64,000 bases of DNA from UBA11524 sp964383815 (GTDB lineage: Bacteria > Bacillota > Clostridia > Christensenellales > Aristaeellaceae). The number at the start of each line of letters is the position of its first letter. The first letter of the stretch is position 1. The stretch lies in contig CAYLIC010000003.1 in assembly GCA_964383815.1 (NCBI GenBank), forward strand, positions 1 through 64,000, written 5' to 3'. Of the stretch, positions 6,583 through 14,890 are shown one piece after another. The notes below the pieces were generated by a model. The model worked only from the letters and a program-made list of their open reading frames with translations, was not told where the DNA came from and searched no databases. Both the position numbers and the translations under genes were made by a program.

Positions 6583-7173
6583 ATGTTTCACTTTTTTGCG
6601 TATTTGTCAAGGCTGAAGCTGATCCGGCGATGGGGGCTGATGCGCTCCACCCAGCCGGAGAACGATGCGGAACACTCCCTGCAGGTGGGGATGATTGCCC
6701 ATGGGCTGGCGGTGCTGGCCCGGGAGCGCTATGGCAGGCCGGTGGAGCCGGAGCATGTGCTGGCCCTGGCGGTATATCACGATGCCACGGAGGTCATTAC
6801 CGGCGACCTGCCCACGCCCGTCAAGTACCACAGCCAAACCCTGCGCACGTCCTACGCCCAGGTGGAGGCGCTGGCGGCACGGCGGCTGGTGGACATGCTG
6901 CCCGGGGACATGCAGGGCGCCTTTGCACCCTATTTGCTGCCCGGGGACGACCCGGCGCGGCTGCTGGTGAAGGCGGCGGACAGAATCAGCGCGTATGTGA
7001 AGTGCGTGGAGGAGCAGCGGGCCGGGAATCACGAGTTTGACGCGGCGGCGGAGAACATTCTGCAGAGCATTCGCGCCTTTGACCTGCCGGAGGTGAGGGA
7101 CTTTATGGCGGAGTTTGTGCCCTCCTTCACCGTTACGCTGGACGAAATGAACAGCCGGGAGGATGAAGGGTGA
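6583..7173 (+). CDS. HD-domain 5'-deoxynucleotidase, YfbR family
   Basis: A 196-residue HD phosphohydrolase that removes 5'-phosphate from deoxynucleoside monophosphates in this family. Residues matching the YfbR active site are R16-W17, H31 (DAEHS), H66-D67 (VYHDATE), the family stretch ITGDLPTPVKY and the later AADRISAY aspartate. ATG 6583 was preferred to the in-frame GTG at 6577 because the GGGGAGGAGG ribosome binding site overlaps the latter. Its stop overlaps the next gene's GTG, so the two are coupled. Substrate range cannot be read from sequence. Confidence 0.88.
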   Translation: MFHFFAYLSRLKLIRRWGLMRSTQPENDAEHSLQVGMIAHGLAVLARERYGRPVEPEHVLALAVYHDATEVITGDLPTPVKYHSQTLRTSYAQVEALAARRLVDMLPGDMQGAFAPYLLPGDDPARLLVKAADRISAYVKCVEEQRAGNHEFDAAAENILQSIRAFDLPEVRDFMAEFVPSFTVTLDEMNSREDEG

Positions 7174-7976
7174 ACATTGGGCTGAGCAGCGCCGCCTTCT
7201 ACGGCAGGCTGGAAACAGAGGATGCGGCGGCACGCCTGCATGAATTGTCCGTGGGCGTGTGCGAAATTTTTCTGGAAACGCCCAGCGAGTACACCCGCGC
7301 CTTTGGGGAAACGGTGGCGCGGCGTTTGCAGGGCGTGGAGTGCGTGTCCGTCCATGCCAAGGGCACCCAGTTTGAGCCGGATCTGTTCGGGCGCTCCCGC
7401 CGCCAGGTGGAGGATGCCATGGGCATTTTTGCAGGCGTGTGCGATGCGGGCCAGGCCATGGGCGCAAAATACTATGTGTTTCACGGGCCCAATACCGCCC
7501 ACCACGGCATGCAGCCGGGGGACATCAACGCCCTGCAGGAGCGCTTTGGGCGCATGCAGGCCATTGCGGCGGAGCGGGGCATGGAGGTTCTGTGGGAAAA
7601 TGTTAGCTGGTGCACCCTTCGCACGCCGGAAAATGTTCGCCAGCTGAAGGCGCTGCTGCCGGGCCTGCACTTTGTGCTGGATGCCAAGCAGGCCTATCGC
7701 AGCGGGGTGGAGCTGGGCAGCATGGTGCAGGCCATGGGGGAGGACATCCGCCATGTGCATGTGCTGGACTGGGATGCCCGGGGCCGGGTGTGCCTGCCGG
7801 GGAACGGCGTGGTGGACTGGCCGGCCTTTATCCGGGTGCTGAAGCAGGCCGGGTACGATGGCACCATCATCCTGGAGCCATATGAGCACCTGGCCCGGGA
7901 CAAAATTGCCCTGCGACGCTGTTTGGCCTGGCTGCATGGGTTGATTTTGCCGGAAGAAGTGGGTATAATGTCGTAA
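7170..7976 (+). CDS. Sugar phosphate isomerase/epimerase-like TIM-barrel protein
   Basis: A 268-residue protein of the xylose isomerase-like TIM-barrel (AP endonuclease 2) superfamily. Visible strands and metal-ligand regions include YYVFHGPN, VLWENVSWC, LHFVLDAKQAY, HVHVLDW and TIILEPYEH, so glutamate, aspartate and histidine ligands of the usual site are present. The substrate is unknown; family members act on sugars, hydroxypyruvate or inositol derivatives. The GTG start overlaps the YfbR stop by four bases. The last 36 bases of the gene carry the promoter of the next gene. Confidence 0.8.
   Translation: MNIGLSSAAFYGRLETEDAAARLHELSVGVCEIFLETPSEYTRAFGETVARRLQGVECVSVHAKGTQFEPDLFGRSRRQVEDAMGIFAGVCDAGQAMGAKYYVFHGPNTAHHGMQPGDINALQERFGRMQAIAAERGMEVLWENVSWCTLRTPENVRQLKALLPGLHFVLDAKQAYRSGVELGSMVQAMGEDIRHVHVLDWDARGRVCLPGNGVVDWPAFIRVLKQAGYDGTIILEPYEHLARDKIALRRCLAWLHGLILPEEVGIMS
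7941..7969 (+). promoter_or_regulatory. Intragenic sigma-A promoter for the LCP gene
   Basis: TTGATT, 17-base spacer, TATAAT, wholly inside the 3' end of the isomerase gene, 34 bases before the LCP start. Confidence 0.8.
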
Positions 7977-8003
7977 GGAAACGAATCGAGGAGGACGCTT
8001 TTG

Positions 8004-9122
8004 ATGATGAAACGCATGCTGTCCCTGCTGATGGCGCTGTGCCTGCTGCTGCCCGGCGCCGCGCTGGCGGAGGATGAGGAATACTCCATGGGCGAAGTGT
8101 TCATTCAGCCGGAGGAGGCGACTGAACAGCCTCAGGAGGCCACGGGTGATTTGCTCTTTGACGAGGACGTGCAGGAGCTGGCGGACGAGCTGCAGCTGGA
8201 CGTGGAGCTGGACACCAGCGTTGACCCCGATTCCCTGGACATTAACCCCAGCCTGCCGGACAATGTGGTGAACATCCTGCTCATTGGCATTGATACCCGG
8301 GATACCGACCTGACCACCGGCCTCCAGCAGGGTGATGTGCAGATCATCCTGTCCATCAACAAGGATACCGGCGATGTGAAGCTGACCTCCATCCTGCGGG
8401 ATTTGTATGTGACCATCCCCGGCTATAAGAACAAGAACCGCATCAACGTGGCCTATGCCCGGGGCGGCGGCGCGCTGGCCATGCGCACCGTCAACAAGAA
8501 CTTTGACATGAACATCCAGTATTACGCCACCATCAACTTCTATGGCCTGGCCTCCATCATCGATGCCATTGGCGGCATTGATATTGAGCTGACCCGGCAG
8601 GAGGCCACCGCCATCAACACCTACCTGAAGAAGCACCCGCCCAAGTACGACAATACCGACGGTACCGCCCGGGTTGACCTGAAAAAGGCGGACGGCGTGC
8701 AGCACCTGGACGGCGTGCAGGCCGTGATGTACGCCCGGGTGCGCTCCATCGATAACGATTTCCAGCGCACGGCCCGCCAGCGCAAGCTGCTGGAGCTGCT
8801 GCTGAACAAGATTATGCAGGACATGACTGTGGACAAGCTCATGTCCCTGATGGAAACCAGCCTGCCCTATGTGGAAACCAACATGGGCCTGAACACCATG
8901 CTGGAGCTGGCCCTGGGCCTTTTGAACAGCGGCATTGTGCAGAAGGCTCAGAGCGGCGAACCCCTGCTGGAGCAGATGCGCATCCCCATGGACGAAACCT
9001 GGAAGTACGACACCACCTCCGGCGGCTCCAGCGTGGTGGTGTTCCGCAATACCAAACGCAAGACCGAGAACATCCAGGCCCTGCAGGCGTTTATCTACGG
9101 CGCGGAGCAGACGGGGGAATAA
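8004..9122 (+). CDS. LytR-CpsA-Psr (LCP) family protein with a cleavable-type signal peptide
   Basis: LCP proteins transfer lipid-linked anionic glycopolymers to peptidoglycan on the outer face of the membrane. This 372-residue protein has the LCP core from about residue 85: NILLIGIDTRD, the LTSILRDLYVTIPGY strand, AYARGGGALAMRTVNKNF, IDAIGGIDIEL and the arginine-rich YARVRSIDNDFQRTARQR. An acidic linker (about residues 23-80) precedes it. Unlike typical LCP proteins with a long N-terminal TM anchor, the N-terminus looks like a signal peptide ending GAALA before EDEE. Two adjacent ATGs (8004, 8007) follow GAGGAGG; the TTG at 8001 is less likely. Confidence 0.88.
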   Translation: MMKRMLSLLMALCLLLPGAALAEDEEYSMGEVFIQPEEATEQPQEATGDLLFDEDVQELADELQLDVELDTSVDPDSLDINPSLPDNVVNILLIGIDTRDTDLTTGLQQGDVQIILSINKDTGDVKLTSILRDLYVTIPGYKNKNRINVAYARGGGALAMRTVNKNFDMNIQYYATINFYGLASIIDAIGGIDIELTRQEATAINTYLKKHPPKYDNTDGTARVDLKKADGVQHLDGVQAVMYARVRSIDNDFQRTARQRKLLELLLNKIMQDMTVDKLMSLMETSLPYVETNMGLNTMLELALGLLNSGIVQKAQSGEPLLEQMRIPMDETWKYDTTSGGSSVVVFRNTKRKTENIQALQAFIYGAEQTGE

Positions 9123-9143
9123 CTGAAAAACCACGACAAAAGA

Positions 9144-9172
9144 AAAAGCGCTGCTTGCATGGCAGCGCTTTT
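9144..9172. terminator. Bidirectional terminator between LCP and acyltransferase genes
   Basis: Eleven-pair stem AAAAGCGCTGC / GCAGCGCTTTT with a 7-base loop between two convergent genes. The flanking A and T runs give U tracts on both strands. Confidence 0.9.
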
Positions 9173-9180
9173 CATTTGCG

Positions 9181-9852
9181 TTATTCGGGGGTGTTGCCGC
9201 GCAGGCCAATGGCGAGCTGGGCGATGATTTCCTCCGTTTGCTCCTCCAGGGTGCGGGATGGGTCGTACTGGACAGGCCTGGCAATGGTGAAGGTGTGGTG
9301 GCGGTGGTCGATGTGCACGGGGTAGAAGCGCAGCGCCTTGCCGGTGGCCTTGTGGTACAGGGGCGCCACGTGGAGAAAGCCGCTGTTGATCCAGGTATGG
9401 TGGCTCTTGTAGCCGCTGGGCTGCTCCGGGAAGATGATCAGGTGGTGCCCGTCCTTCAGGCGGCGGATGCTCTGGCGCATGGTCAGCATGACCCGCTGGT
9501 CGTGGTAAACAGGGATGCCTGGGGCGCTGCGAAGAATCGGCGGCAGCACGGCGGCAGCCAGGTATGGCAGGGTGACATTCAGAATGGGTTCGGCCCAGCA
9601 GCCGGGCCGCCACCAGTAGTCCTGCCGGACGTAGGCGGGCACCAGCTTGGCATCCATCACGTCGTGATTCAGCCAGGAGTAGCAGCTCTCCGTCAGGGGG
9701 AAGCGGGCGCACATGTCCATGGGGCCGAAGGCGCCTGCGTGGTTGCCGATGAACACGCATGGCTCGTCGATGAACGGCTCGGCCCAGGTGGTTTGGAACT
9801 TGGGGGTGAGAAGGCGGTAGACGCCTCTCAGCGCGGTGTAGAGTTTGCCCAT
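9181..9852 (-). CDS. PlsC-like lysophospholipid acyltransferase family protein
   Basis: A 223-residue protein resembling 1-acylglycerol-3-phosphate acyltransferases of membrane lipid synthesis. Motif I is present in altered form, NHAGAFGPMD, where seven residues separate His and Asp rather than the usual four (NHxxxxD). Motif III appears as IIFPEQPSG instead of FPEGTRS. A late VHIDHRHHTF segment could be motif IV. The protein is soluble or membrane-peripheral with no clear TM helix. The start has ATAAAGGAGT upstream. Activity on lysophosphatidic acid is uncertain given the motif changes. Confidence 0.72.
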   Translation of the reverse strand: MGKLYTALRGVYRLLTPKFQTTWAEPFIDEPCVFIGNHAGAFGPMDMCARFPLTESCYSWLNHDVMDAKLVPAYVRQDYWWRPGCWAEPILNVTLPYLAAAVLPPILRSAPGIPVYHDQRVMLTMRQSIRRLKDGHHLIIFPEQPSGYKSHHTWINSGFLHVAPLYHKATGKALRFYPVHIDHRHHTFTIARPVQYDPSRTLEEQTEEIIAQLAIGLRGNTPE

Positions 9853-9885
9853 GGGATGACTCCTTTATGAAAAGAATAACAAAAC

Positions 9886-9914
9886 ATTCTACCACACGGA
9901 AGGCCATTCGTCAA
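9886..9914 (-). promoter_or_regulatory. Sigma-A promoter for the acyltransferase gene
   Basis: On the minus strand TTGACG, 17-base spacer, TAGAAT, 33 bases before the start. It diverges from the marR promoter. Confidence 0.75.
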
Positions 9915-9961
9915 ATGCGGACGAAAAAACAGGAAAAGTACGAAAAGGCAGCTTCCTATGC

Positions 9962-9990
9962 TTGACATTCAAGGCTGAATTTGTTATAAA
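9962..9990 (+). promoter_or_regulatory. Sigma-A promoter for marR
   Basis: TTGACA, 17-base spacer, TATAAA, 32 bases before the marR ATG. Confidence 0.85.
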
Positions 9991-10022
9991 AATGTATAGA
10001 AATTGGAAAAGATGGTGATGGT

Positions 10023-10484
10023 ATGCCAAAGCGTTGGCAAGAGGATGCAGCCCTGGTGGATGGCCTGGCGGATAACCTGCTGGGCCTGCTGCCTGTGTTC
10101 CCCAAACAGCTTTTGCGGGTGGAGGAGCTGGTGCGCAGCTACGGCATGCCCCTTTCCCATATGCAGATATTGATTCTGCTGATGGACGGCGAGCTTTCCG
10201 TGGGGCAGCTGTCCCAGAAGCTGGGTATTGCCAAGCCGAATATCACCCCGCTGGTGGATGCCCTGCAGGGTGCAGGCCTGGTGGAACGCGCCCGGAGCCA
10301 GGCAGACAGGCGGGTGGTCAGCGTGCGGCTGCTGCCTGCAGGTGAGGAGCTGCTGGCCCGCCTGCGGCAGGACATTGCCCGGCAGGTCGCAGCCTGGCGC
10401 GGCAGCCTGAGCCGCAGCGAGGCCAAAAGCCTGAGCGCCGCCCTGGGGAGCATTATCCGCCTGGCTGGGAACCTGGAGACATGA
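10023..10484 (+). CDS. MarR family transcriptional regulator
   Basis: A 153-residue MarR-type winged-helix protein. The helix-turn-helix (LSVGQLSQKLGIAKPNITPLVDALQGAGLV) is followed by the classic wing ERARSQADRRVVSVRLL, where the DRR arginines contact DNA in the family. N- and C-terminal helices would form the dimer. The ribosome binding site is weak (GGTGAT). It is monocistronic, with its own promoter and terminator and transcribed divergently from the acyltransferase, which is one possible target. The ligand is unknown. Confidence 0.9.
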   Translation: MPKRWQEDAALVDGLADNLLGLLPVFPKQLLRVEELVRSYGMPLSHMQILILLMDGELSVGQLSQKLGIAKPNITPLVDALQGAGLVERARSQADRRVVSVRLLPAGEELLARLRQDIARQVAAWRGSLSRSEAKSLSAALGSIIRLAGNLET

Positions 10485-10489
10485 GAAAG

Positions 10490-10529
10490 GCCGACCTGTG
10501 CAGGGATGCATGGGTCGGCGTTGTTTTTT
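10490..10529 (+). terminator. marR terminator
   Basis: GCCGACC / GGTCGGC stem with a 16-base loop, then GTTGTTTTTT. Confidence 0.82.
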
Positions 10530-10590
10530 GGGTGGTTTTGGCGTGGGCCTGTCATGCCATGGACCGGGTGGGAGGCGCCGCCAAAACACA

Positions 10591-10616
10591 AAACTCCCGC
10601 AGGGATGCGGGAGTTT
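10591..10616 (-). terminator. rpmE terminator
   Basis: Ten-pair perfect stem AAACTCCCGC / GCGGGAGTTT with a 6-base loop. On the minus strand it ends in TTTTGTGTTTT downstream of rpmE. Confidence 0.82.
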
Positions 10617-10620
10617 GTTT

Positions 10621-10651
10621 CATGCCGGTGTGCACCGGTGTGCACGGCATG
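10621..10651. repeat. GTGCAC-rich dyad downstream of rpmE
   Basis: Outer arms CATGCCG (10621-10627) and CGGCATG (10645-10651) enclose GTGCAC-CGGT-GTGCAC. The motif resembles the dyad at 4402-4422. No function can be assigned. Confidence 0.45.
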
Positions 10652-10658
10652 GCTTTCA

Positions 10659-10859
10659 TTACTCCAGGCCGAAGCGCTTCTTGAAGCGATCAACACGGCC
10701 GCCGGTATCAACCAGCTTCTGCTTGCCGGTGTAGAAGGGATGGCACTTGGAGCAGATGTCCACCTTCATTTCCTTCTTGGTAGAACCGGTTTCAAACGTC
10801 TCACCGCATACGCAGCGAACGATGCACTTGCCGTACTGGGGATGAATCTTTTCCTTCAT
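10659..10859 (-). CDS. rpmE: 50S ribosomal protein L31, zinc-binding form
   Basis: A 66-residue L31, full length. It starts MKEKIHPQYGKC and carries four zinc-ligand cysteines in the usual places (C16, C18, C36, C39), ending with the FYTGKQKLVDTGGRVDRF signature. The Zn-binding form is the ordinary, zinc-replete version of L31. The start at 10859 has AGAGGTG upstream; a longer in-frame reading to 10940 overlaps the promoter and was rejected. The gene is monocistronic. Confidence 0.96.
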   Translation of the reverse strand: MKEKIHPQYGKCIVRCVCGETFETGSTKKEMKVDICSKCHPFYTGKQKLVDTGGRVDRFKKRFGLE

Positions 10860-10911
10860 TGCTGTTTCACCTCTTTCGCGTATGCAATGATCGGCATTTA
10901 CCGCATGGACT

Positions 10912-10940
10912 ATTGTAGCATAGTTGGCGGCTGAATGCAA
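10912..10940 (-). promoter_or_regulatory. Sigma-A promoter for rpmE
   Basis: On the minus strand TTGCAT, 17-base spacer, TACAAT, 52 bases before the start codon. Confidence 0.78.
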
Positions 10941-10991
10941 GAGGCATTTTGAGAGAATTTTCTCAAAAGGCAGAAAACTTTCGCCGGGTGC

Positions 10992-11972
10992 TTACCAGCT
11001 GAGGGGATAGGCCTCCACCACAAAGGGCAGCGCCTTGCCGTTTTCCTGCAGGGTGGTCAGGATGCTGTCCACCGCGGCGGCCTTGTCCAGGAGGGTGGGC
11101 GACAGGTCGTTACGGTCGGTGCGGCTGGAAATGCGGATGGGAAGAATGCGGAAGCCTTCCTGGGTCAGCTCCCCGTCCTGAATGCGAAGGTGAAGCTGAA
11201 ACAGGAAGCTGCTCATATCATCGGGCTTTTCGCTGGCGGAGCAGGTGAAGGAGCCCAGGGAATAGCAGATGTACGCGCCGCTGTAATGCTCAATGGGCTG
11301 GATGTGCCTGCTGCCGTGGCCCAGCACCAGGCCTGCACCGGCCTCTGCGGCGGTGCGGCCCAGAAGGGTCTGGGTATCATCGGGGGTATAGCTGCCTTCG
11401 CTGCCCCAGGTGAAGGAAACAATCACAAAGGGATACTGGGCCTTGGCGGCGGCAATGTCCTGGGCCAGGCGGGCCTGCACGGCCTCCGGGTTTTCCAGGC
11501 AGGTGTAGTTCAGCACGGCAATCTTCAGGCCCTTGACCTCCGTGGCCTGAAGGCCGGCCTGCGGCGCCGAAAGCAGCTCGGCACCGGCGCCGTTCAGGGT
11601 GCCTGCGCACAGGGCGGGCGCCTCCACCAGGTTCAGGATGGTCAGGTCATCGGCCTGGAGGGTTTCCTGTATGTTCCGGGTGAGGAAGGCGGCATCGCCT
11701 GCATGGCGTGCCAGCTCATCCTCAAACACGGCGCCGCCCAGCTGCACATCGCCACCGGCCGTCAGGGTGATGAGCACGGAGCCATCGTTTTCGTAGATGG
11801 AGGCGGCTTCCTCGGCCCTGGTTTCCTCCGGTGTGGGCGTTTGCTGAATGGTGTTTGCCACGTCCGGGTGTGCCTGGGTCAGCACATCGGCGATGGAAAG
11901 CTCCTCGTCCTCTGCGGCGGCGCAGGTGCAGGCAAGCAAAAGCGCCAGCAGGAGAAGCAAGCATTTGCGCAT
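10992..11972 (-). CDS. Secreted CapA-like protein, shortened and with altered metal-site motifs
   Basis: A 326-residue secreted protein with a signal peptide (hydrophobic to about residue 17, cleavage near CAAA/EDEE) and a CapA (PGA_cap) domain recognised from LTAGGDVQLGG, LVLGHGSRHIQPIEHY and ICYSLGSF. In typical CapA proteins the corresponding motifs are GDVxLGR, a central NNHxxD block and GHHPHVxQ. Here the NNH block appears to be missing altogether and GHHPH is GHGSRH, so the phosphoesterase-like metal site is probably not intact. The start at 11972 has GGGGAGG upstream. It lies 17 bases after the aminotransferase gene, in the lrp operon. Confidence 0.78.
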   Translation of the reverse strand: MRKCLLLLLALLLACTCAAAEDEELSIADVLTQAHPDVANTIQQTPTPEETRAEEAASIYENDGSVLITLTAGGDVQLGGAVFEDELARHAGDAAFLTRNIQETLQADDLTILNLVEAPALCAGTLNGAGAELLSAPQAGLQATEVKGLKIAVLNYTCLENPEAVQARLAQDIAAAKAQYPFVIVSFTWGSEGSYTPDDTQTLLGRTAAEAGAGLVLGHGSRHIQPIEHYSGAYICYSLGSFTCSASEKPDDMSSFLFQLHLRIQDGELTQEGFRILPIRISSRTDRNDLSPTLLDKAAAVDSILTTLQENGKALPFVVEAYPLSW

Positions 11973-11989
11973 GAAATTCCTCCCCATGG

Positions 11990-13168
11990 TTATAGCGTTG
12001 CCAGAAAGTCTGCCATTTTTTCCAGGGCCAGGTTCAGCTTGTCAATGGCGGTGGCGTAGCTGCAGCGGATGTGCCCTTCCCCACATGGGCCGAAGGCTGT
12101 GCCGGGAACGCAGGCCACACGCTTTTCCTCCAGCAGGCGCTGGCAGAAGGCCTCGCTGGTCAGCCCTGTTTTGCGGATGGAGGGAAAGACGTAGAACGCG
12201 CCCAGGGGCTCGAAGCACTCCAGCCCCATGGCACGGAAGCCTTCCACCATCAGGCGGCGGCGGCGGTCGTAGCTTTCCCGCATGTGAATAACATCCTCAT
12301 ACCCGCGCTCACGGCCGGTTTTCAAGGCCTCCAGGGCAGCAACCTGCCCCTGGCGCGGCGCGCAGAGAATGCCGTACTGGTGTATCTTGTTCATGACGGC
12401 AATCAGCTCTGCCGGGCCGCAGATGTACCCCACGCGCCAGCCCGTCATGGCGAAGGATTTGCTGAAGCCGTTGATGGTCAGCGTATAGTCCCACATGCCG
12501 GGCAGGGAGGCAAAGGACACATGCTGCAGGCCGCCATAGGTCAGCTCGGAATAAATCTCATCGCTGATCACCAGGATGCCGGTTTCCCGCACCACCTGGG
12601 CCAGGGCCTCCAGGTCGGCCCGCTCCATAATGCCGCCGGTGGGGTTGTTGGGGTAGGGGAGAATCAGCGCCTTGGTGCGGGGGGTGATGGCGGCGCGCAC
12701 CTTCTCCGCCGTCAGGCGGAAGGCAGTTTCCTGGGTGGTTTCCACGCCCACGGGCACGCCGCCGGCGAAAATCACACTGGGGCTGTAGGAAACATAGCTG
12801 GGCTCGGGCACCAGCACCTCATCCCCGGGGGACACCAGGGCACGGAGCGCCACATCGATGGACTCGCTGGCGCCAACGGTGACGAGGATCTCCGTTTCCG
12901 GGTTATAGCAGGTCTGGTAGCGGTGCTCCAGATAGTAGCTGATTTCCTTCCGCAGGGACAGAAGACCCCGGTTGGGGGTGTACTGGGTTTCGCCGTCCAC
13001 GATGGAGTTGATGGCGGCATTGCGGATGTGATAGGGGGTGATGAAGTCCGGCTCGCCCACACCAAGGGAAATGGCGTCCTTCATGGTGGAGGCCATGTCG
13101 AAAAAGCGGCGAATGCCGCTGGGCGGCACGGCGGCGATGGCGCTGTTCAGATAACGCTCGTAATTCAC
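11990..13168 (-). CDS. PLP-dependent class I/II aminotransferase
   Basis: A 392-residue fold-type I aminotransferase resembling the PatA/AspC-like group. The PLP-binding lysine is in NGFSKSFAMTGWR. Other landmarks are SLGVGEPDF, YTPNRGLLSLRKEIS, PYPNNPTGG, ISDEIYSEL and the C-terminal arginine in EGHIRCSYA. The amino donor and acceptor cannot be read from sequence; aspartate, aromatic or branched-chain amino acids are all possible. Its ATG overlaps the stop of the Lrp-type regulator by four bases, so the regulator probably controls this gene in response to an amino acid. Confidence 0.9.
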   Translation of the reverse strand: MNYERYLNSAIAAVPPSGIRRFFDMASTMKDAISLGVGEPDFITPYHIRNAAINSIVDGETQYTPNRGLLSLRKEISYYLEHRYQTCYNPETEILVTVGASESIDVALRALVSPGDEVLVPEPSYVSYSPSVIFAGGVPVGVETTQETAFRLTAEKVRAAITPRTKALILPYPNNPTGGIMERADLEALAQVVRETGILVISDEIYSELTYGGLQHVSFASLPGMWDYTLTINGFSKSFAMTGWRVGYICGPAELIAVMNKIHQYGILCAPRQGQVAALEALKTGRERGYEDVIHMRESYDRRRRLMVEGFRAMGLECFEPLGAFYVFPSIRKTGLTSEAFCQRLLEEKRVACVPGTAFGPCGEGHIRCSYATAIDKLNLALEKMADFLATL

Positions 13169-13656
13169 GGGGAAATCACCAGCCGATTGTCAGATTTCTC
13201 CGCGTCGAAGATGACGCCCTCCTCCTTGTAGCGCTTCAAAACAAAGCTGGTGGCGGTGCCGGTAACCATCTCCAGGGTGGACAGCTTGTCGGACACAAAC
13301 ATGGCAAGCTCCTTCAGGGTGCGGGCCTCCACCAGCACCAGCAGGTCGTAGGCGCCGCTCATCAGGTATACGCTTTTGACCTCCTCAAACCGGTAGATGC
13401 GCTTGGCCACAGCGTCGAAGCCCATGTCCCGCTGCGGGGTGACACGAACCTCAATCATGGCCTCCACCCGCTCCCGGTCGGTCAGATCCCAGTTGATGGT
13501 GGGGGAATAACGCAGGATGATGCGCTCCTTCTCCATCTGGTCGATGGCCTGGGCAACCTGCTCCAGGGTGGCGCCGGTCATGATGGCGATTTTCTCCAGA
13601 GGCAGACGGCAGTCCTCCCGCAAGATTTCCAGAATATCCATATCCAGTCTGGACAT
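13165..13656 (-). CDS. Lrp/AsnC family transcriptional regulator
   Basis: A 163-residue Lrp-type regulator. The N-terminal winged helix (LDMDILEILREDCRLPLEKI, then GATLEQVAQAIDQMEKERII) is followed by a RAM ligand-binding domain (about residues 68-150: VEAMIEVRVTP, VKSVYLMSGAYDLLVLVEA, VTGTATSFVLKRY). It is first in the operon lrp, aminotransferase, CapA-like and overlaps the aminotransferase start by four bases. The start follows AAGGGAG. It most likely responds to the substrate or product of the aminotransferase. Confidence 0.9.
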   Translation of the reverse strand: MSRLDMDILEILREDCRLPLEKIAIMTGATLEQVAQAIDQMEKERIILRYSPTINWDLTDRERVEAMIEVRVTPQRDMGFDAVAKRIYRFEEVKSVYLMSGAYDLLVLVEARTLKELAMFVSDKLSTLEMVTGTATSFVLKRYKEEGVIFDAEKSDNRLVISP

Positions 13657-13701
13657 CGGACAATCGCTCCCTTCACAAAAGTATAACGTTTCACAAATAC
13701 C

Positions 13702-13730
13702 ATTCTACACCATAGGCCGCCCGGATGCAA
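13702..13730 (-). promoter_or_regulatory. Sigma-A promoter for the lrp operon
   Basis: On the minus strand TTGCAT, 17-base spacer, TAGAAT, 45 bases before the start codon. Confidence 0.75.
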
Positions 13731-13867
13731 GACGATTTCTTATGCCAATTTTCGCCCCAGGCAGGGAAAAGCATGCATGGCGGCGAATAGTGTAAGCTGG
13801 CTGGATGTTTTCCCGGGCCGTTGAGAATGAACGAAAAGCGCTTTGTGCGCAGAAATGAGGGATTCCT

Positions 13868-14890
13868 ATGTCGAAAGAAGCTGCCTGCCCCAGGGTGGAT
13901 ATTGGCGGCCAGGCCGTGATGGAAGGCGTGATGATGAAGGCGCCGGACGCCATTGCCATTGCCGTGCGCAGGCCTGATGATACCATTGTGGTGCAGCGCA
14001 AGGAATATGTGGCGCCTGCCAGGAAGCACAAGTGGATGGGCTGGCCCATTATCCGCGGGATTGTAAACTTCTGCACCATGCTGTCCATGGGCATGAGCAC
14101 CCTGCAGGCCTCCACGGAGATGCTGGGCACCATGGATGAGGAGCCCACCAGGTTTGAAAAGTGGCTGGCGAAGAAGCTGGGCAAGGGCGTGGACAAGGTG
14201 GTTATGGGTGTTGCCATGGTGCTGGCGGTGATTTTGTCCGTTGGCCTGTTCTTTGTGATTCCCGAGGCGGTAGCCAGCTGGCTCCGCTCGCTGAACCTGG
14301 GCCGGGTGTGGGTGAACCTGCTTTCCGGCCTGGTGCGCATTGGGATTTTGATTGGCTACATGGTGTTCTGCACGCTGGTGCCGGATGTGCGCCGCACCTT
14401 CCAATACCATGGCGCGGAGCACAAAACCGTGTACTGCCACGAGGCCGACAAGCCCCTGACCCCGGAAAACGCGGCGCCCTTCACCACCCTGCATCCCCGG
14501 TGCGGCACGGCATTTTTGCTGATTGTGTTTGCGCTGAGCATCATCCTGTTCACCCTGGTGGGCTACAATGGTGAGCAGTATATCCTGCGGCTCCTGTCCC
14601 GGCTGGCGCTGCTGCCCATTGTGGCTGGCGTGAGCTATGAGGCGCTGAAGGGACTGGCCCATTCCGAAAGCAAGCTGGCCCGCATCCTGCGCTGGCCCGG
14701 CCTGCAGCTGCAGCGGCTGACCACCAAGCAGCCCGATGCCAAAATGCTGGAGATTGCCATCGTGGCCATGAATGTGGCCCTTTACGGCCTGCCCGGGCAT
14801 GCGCCCACCACGGAGGAAGGCTTCACGGTGCTGCACTCCTACAGGGAAAGCGAGGAAGGGTACACCTTCCCCCAGGAGGGTGACCAGTGA
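13868..14890 (+). CDS. DUF1385 multipass membrane protein
   Basis: A 340-residue protein of the DUF1385 family. The family opening VDIGGQAVMEGVMMKAPD and the middle block YHGAEHKTVYCHEADKPLT followed by HPRCGTAFLL are both present. Hydrophobic segments are near residues 114-137, 147-172, 214-234 and 243-262. The conserved His/Glu/Cys residues in the middle block suggest metal binding or catalysis, but no function is established. In Clostridia this gene commonly precedes prmC and prfA, as it does here with a four-base overlap. The start has GAGGGA upstream. Confidence 0.88.
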   Translation: MSKEAACPRVDIGGQAVMEGVMMKAPDAIAIAVRRPDDTIVVQRKEYVAPARKHKWMGWPIIRGIVNFCTMLSMGMSTLQASTEMLGTMDEEPTRFEKWLAKKLGKGVDKVVMGVAMVLAVILSVGLFFVIPEAVASWLRSLNLGRVWVNLLSGLVRIGILIGYMVFCTLVPDVRRTFQYHGAEHKTVYCHEADKPLTPENAAPFTTLHPRCGTAFLLIVFALSIILFTLVGYNGEQYILRLLSRLALLPIVAGVSYEALKGLAHSESKLARILRWPGLQLQRLTTKQPDAKMLEIAIVAMNVALYGLPGHAPTTEEGFTVLHSYRESEEGYTFPQEGDQ

